From the NCBI RefSeq assembly GCF_011761565.1, contig NZ_JAASRM010000001.1, positions 1,178,139-1,242,138 of the forward strand: a stretch of DNA of 64,000 bases, given 5' to 3'. Position numbers and translations under genes: made by a program. Below, one piece after another: positions 62,180 to 64,000 of the stretch. Positions within the stretch are counted from its first letter, which is position 1, and every line of letters begins with the position of its first letter. Under the pieces are notes generated by a model, which saw only the letters and a list, made by a program, of their open reading frames with translations, made no database searches and was not told the DNA's origin. Origin of the DNA: Rhizomicrobium palustre (lineage in GTDB: Bacteria; Pseudomonadota; Alphaproteobacteria; Micropepsales; Micropepsaceae).

Positions 62180-63685
62180 ATGGTTGATGACAATCGTATC
62201 CGCAGTATCGTGATTGTTGGCGGCGGCACCGCCGGCTGGATGGCGGCAGCCAGCTTCGCCCGCTTTTTAAAGCCCCTCGGCTGCCGAATTGAACTCGTGG
62301 AATCTGAAGAAATTGGCACGATCGGCGTGGGCGAGGCCACTATTCCGCCCGTAATGGACTTCATCCGTGTGCTTGGAATCGATGAAAACGACCTCATTCG
62401 GAAGACACAAGCGACCTTCAAGCTCGGTATTGTCTTCCAGGATTGGGTGAAGCAGGGTCATAGCTGGTGCCACCCCTTCGGAACGACCGGGTTCGATATC
62501 GATGGCGTGCCATTTCATGCCTACTGGATGAAGGAATACCTGGCGGGACGCGCTGAACGGCCGGAAGAATATAACCTGCAAGCCCAGGCGGCCGAAAATG
62601 GCAAGTTCATGCGGCCCGTGCAGGCACCCAACTCCCCCCTGGAGCGCATTACATACGCCCTTCACTTCGACGCCATCCTTTTTGCTCGCTATCTGCGTGG
62701 CTGGGCGGAAACACGGGGCGTTATCCGCACCGAGGGGCGTGTCGTGGATGTTAGCCTCCGAGCTGAAAACGGCCATGTTGAAAAGCTGAAGCTTGACGAT
62801 GGACGAACCATCGAGGGCGATCTGTTTATCGATTGCTCCGGCTTCCAGGGACTTCTGATCGAGCAAGCTCTCAAAACGGGCTACGACAGTTGGAATAAGT
62901 GGCTGCCCTGCGATCGCGCGGCGGCAGTTCCGGTGCGCCAGACTCGCGCACCGGCCACCTATACATTGACCAAGGCACTCGACGCGGGTTGGCAATGGCG
63001 TATCCCCCTGCAGCACCGGACCGGCAATGGCTATGTCTATTGCAGCGAGTTCGTGAGCGACGAGCAAGCGCTGGAAACCCTCAAAGCTCATGCGGATGGG
63101 GAGGAAATGAACGATCCACTCCTGATCCGCTTTACCACTGGCCGCCGCAATCTGTTTTGGAACAAGAATGTGGTGGCCCTTGGACTGGCCAGCGGCTTCC
63201 TTGAGCCTCTGGAATCGACATCGATCCATCTCATTCAACGGGGCATTGCCCAGTTGCTAAGGCTCTTCCCCGACCGTAACTTTGAACCTGCAGATCGGGA
63301 CACGTACAATCGCCTCCTTGGCCATGAGTTTGAACGCGTCCGCGATTTCCTAATTCTGCATTACACAACGAATGAGCGGGAGGACACGCCGTTCTGGCGC
63401 CACTGCAAGACGATTCCGCAAGTTGACAGCTTGAAGGAGCGTCTTGAGCTCTTCCGTGGCTATGGCCGCATTCTGCGCGAAGATAGCGACTTATTCCCCG
63501 TGCAAAGCTGGCTGTTCATGTATGCGGGCCAGGGGATAAAGCCGCGCCGTCACGATCCGTTGGCGGATACGCTTGATCCGGAAGTGGTTCGCTCGACCCT
63601 GGAGAACATCAAGGCGGTCGTCTCGTCCTGCACGAAGGCGATGCCCACCCATCAGGAGTTCATCGCGAAAAATTGCGCAGTTTAG
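62180..63685 (+). CDS. Tryptophan 7-halogenase family flavoprotein
   Basis: A 501-residue FAD-dependent halogenase-family protein. The dinucleotide site is VIVGGGTAGW at the N-terminus, GVGEATIPP follows, Lys81 in ATFKLGI is at the position of the catalytic PrnA Lys79, the diagnostic WxWxIP is present (WQWRIP, residues 271-276), and Glu345 in LEPLESTSIHL fits the second catalytic residue. All hallmarks of an active halogenase are thus retained. Many relatives in Caulobacterales and Xanthomonadales occur beside TonB receptors and have unknown substrates. AGGTGGA precedes the ATG. No flavin reductase gene is in the window. Confidence 0.88.
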   Translation: MVDDNRIRSIVIVGGGTAGWMAAASFARFLKPLGCRIELVESEEIGTIGVGEATIPPVMDFIRVLGIDENDLIRKTQATFKLGIVFQDWVKQGHSWCHPFGTTGFDIDGVPFHAYWMKEYLAGRAERPEEYNLQAQAAENGKFMRPVQAPNSPLERITYALHFDAILFARYLRGWAETRGVIRTEGRVVDVSLRAENGHVEKLKLDDGRTIEGDLFIDCSGFQGLLIEQALKTGYDSWNKWLPCDRAAAVPVRQTRAPATYTLTKALDAGWQWRIPLQHRTGNGYVYCSEFVSDEQALETLKAHADGEEMNDPLLIRFTTGRRNLFWNKNVVALGLASGFLEPLESTSIHLIQRGIAQLLRLFPDRNFEPADRDTYNRLLGHEFERVRDFLILHYTTNEREDTPFWRHCKTIPQVDSLKERLELFRGYGRILREDSDLFPVQSWLFMYAGQGIKPRRHDPLADTLDPEVVRSTLENIKAVVSSCTKAMPTHQEFIAKNCAV

Positions 63686-63692
63686 AACGCGC

Positions 63693-64000
63693 TCACTGGC
63701 CGCCACGCAGCAGATGCATCACATAGGCGCGCAGGCGGCCATAATTATCAGGCTTCAGGGGACCAAGAAGGCCATGCTCATCCGCCGGCAGATGCCGCAG
63801 AGGGTGGCCTTCACCCCGAAAGACATAATGGTCAAACCAAGCGCGCCAGGCCGCGCGTTCCTGGGGGGGCCGTTCAGAAATCGCGATCATCGCTAATAGC
63901 ATAGCAGTATATGGCGCGTCAGGCCCCAAGCGAAACGCATCCCACCAATAATTGATAAGCACGTTGAACGGCTCAGTGCCTTCAACTTGATGCCACCAAA
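63693..64000 (-). CDS. Cupin-like (JmjC/cupin_8) domain protein, C-terminal part (partial)
   Basis: The frame is open to the right edge, so the N-terminus lies outside. The visible ~102 residues start with the cupin_8 signature WWHQVEGTEPFNVLINYWW, where the late His is a metal ligand position and the block ends the double-stranded beta helix; the rest is a helical tail. Fe(II)/2-oxoglutarate-type hydroxylases of this family are frequent neighbours of tryptophan-halogenase family genes. It converges with the halogenase, with seven bases between stops. GTG at 63962 is only an internal codon, not the start. Confidence 0.78.
   Translation of the reverse strand, partial: WWHQVEGTEPFNVLINYWWDAFRLGPDAPYTAMLLAMIAISERPPQERAAWRAWFDHYVFRGEGHPLRHLPADEHGLLGPLKPDNYGRLRAYVMHLLRGGQ

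Noticed and set aside
1..64000. tRNA, rRNA, CRISPR arrays, insertion sequences, prophage or integrase genes
   Set aside because: Looked for conserved tRNA arms, repeated spacers, terminal inverted repeats and transposase or integrase motifs; none was seen.

Overview
The window is a GC-rich, gene-dense chromosomal segment of an alphaproteobacterium. Evidence for this is the conserved alphaproteobacterial gene strings (reductase/folB...uvrC-pgsA-moaD...moaE; ybjN/ubiK-lgt-midA-pgeF-prs...rplY-pth-ychF; petABC divergent from trmL), a three-gene Rieske/cytochrome b/cytochrome c1 operon, and many ATGA/GTGA start-stop overlaps. The tryptophan-halogenase family/cupin-like pair and a GH27 glycosidase next to secreted peptidases suggest a Caulobacterales- or Rhizomicrobium-like heterotroph; this placement is inference. 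I see no rRNA, tRNA, insertion sequence, prophage or CRISPR array, so this is mostly core chromosome with local insertions.

Layout. 1-8.9 kb: end of glnD, trpS, a PTR1-like reductase with folB, an orphan membrane histidine kinase, a secreted DUF3857/transglutaminase protein, then uvrC, pgsA and moaD. 9.2-12.7 kb: a three-gene signalling cassette separates moaD from moaE. It encodes a free-standing three-helix membrane protein that matches the ethylene-binding domain of plant ETR1 without gaps over the copper site, followed by two paralogous membrane histidine kinases. 12.7-17.5 kb: moaE, ilvE, a MarR regulator with an OmpR/EnvZ-type pair, and proC. 17.5-22.7 kb: ybjN-like, ubiK, lgt, midA-like, pgeF, prs. 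22.7-27.8 kb: accessory genes (a very large TPR protein, a class I methyltransferase, SirB2-like, AI-2E family transporter). 27.9-30.5 kb: rplY, pth, ychF.

30.6-42.4 kb: hydrolases (dienelactone hydrolase, M28 and S41 peptidases, GH27, S9 peptidase) around a methylthioadenosine salvage group (mtnP, apt, GST, a SecD-head-like periplasmic protein, mtnA) and a small lipoprotein. 42.7-47 kb: the bc1 complex operon, trmL and a TerC/YjbE metal transporter. 47-49.7 kb: an overlapping PP2C/CCA-transferase/CoA-pyrophosphatase operon. 49.8-56.5 kb: a MoxR-DUF58-DUF4159-VWA-like operon.

56.4-64 kb: GNAT, NUDIX, a CheY-like/HPt-like/MotA group, a small membrane protein, a tandem pair of small paralogues, threonine ammonia-lyase, a tryptophan-halogenase family enzyme and the end of a cupin-like protein cut by the window. 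The most unusual item is the 9.2-12.7 kb cassette, which looks like a split ethylene-receptor-like sensor. Next are the CheY/HPt/MotA group and the SecD-head-like protein coupled to mtnA.
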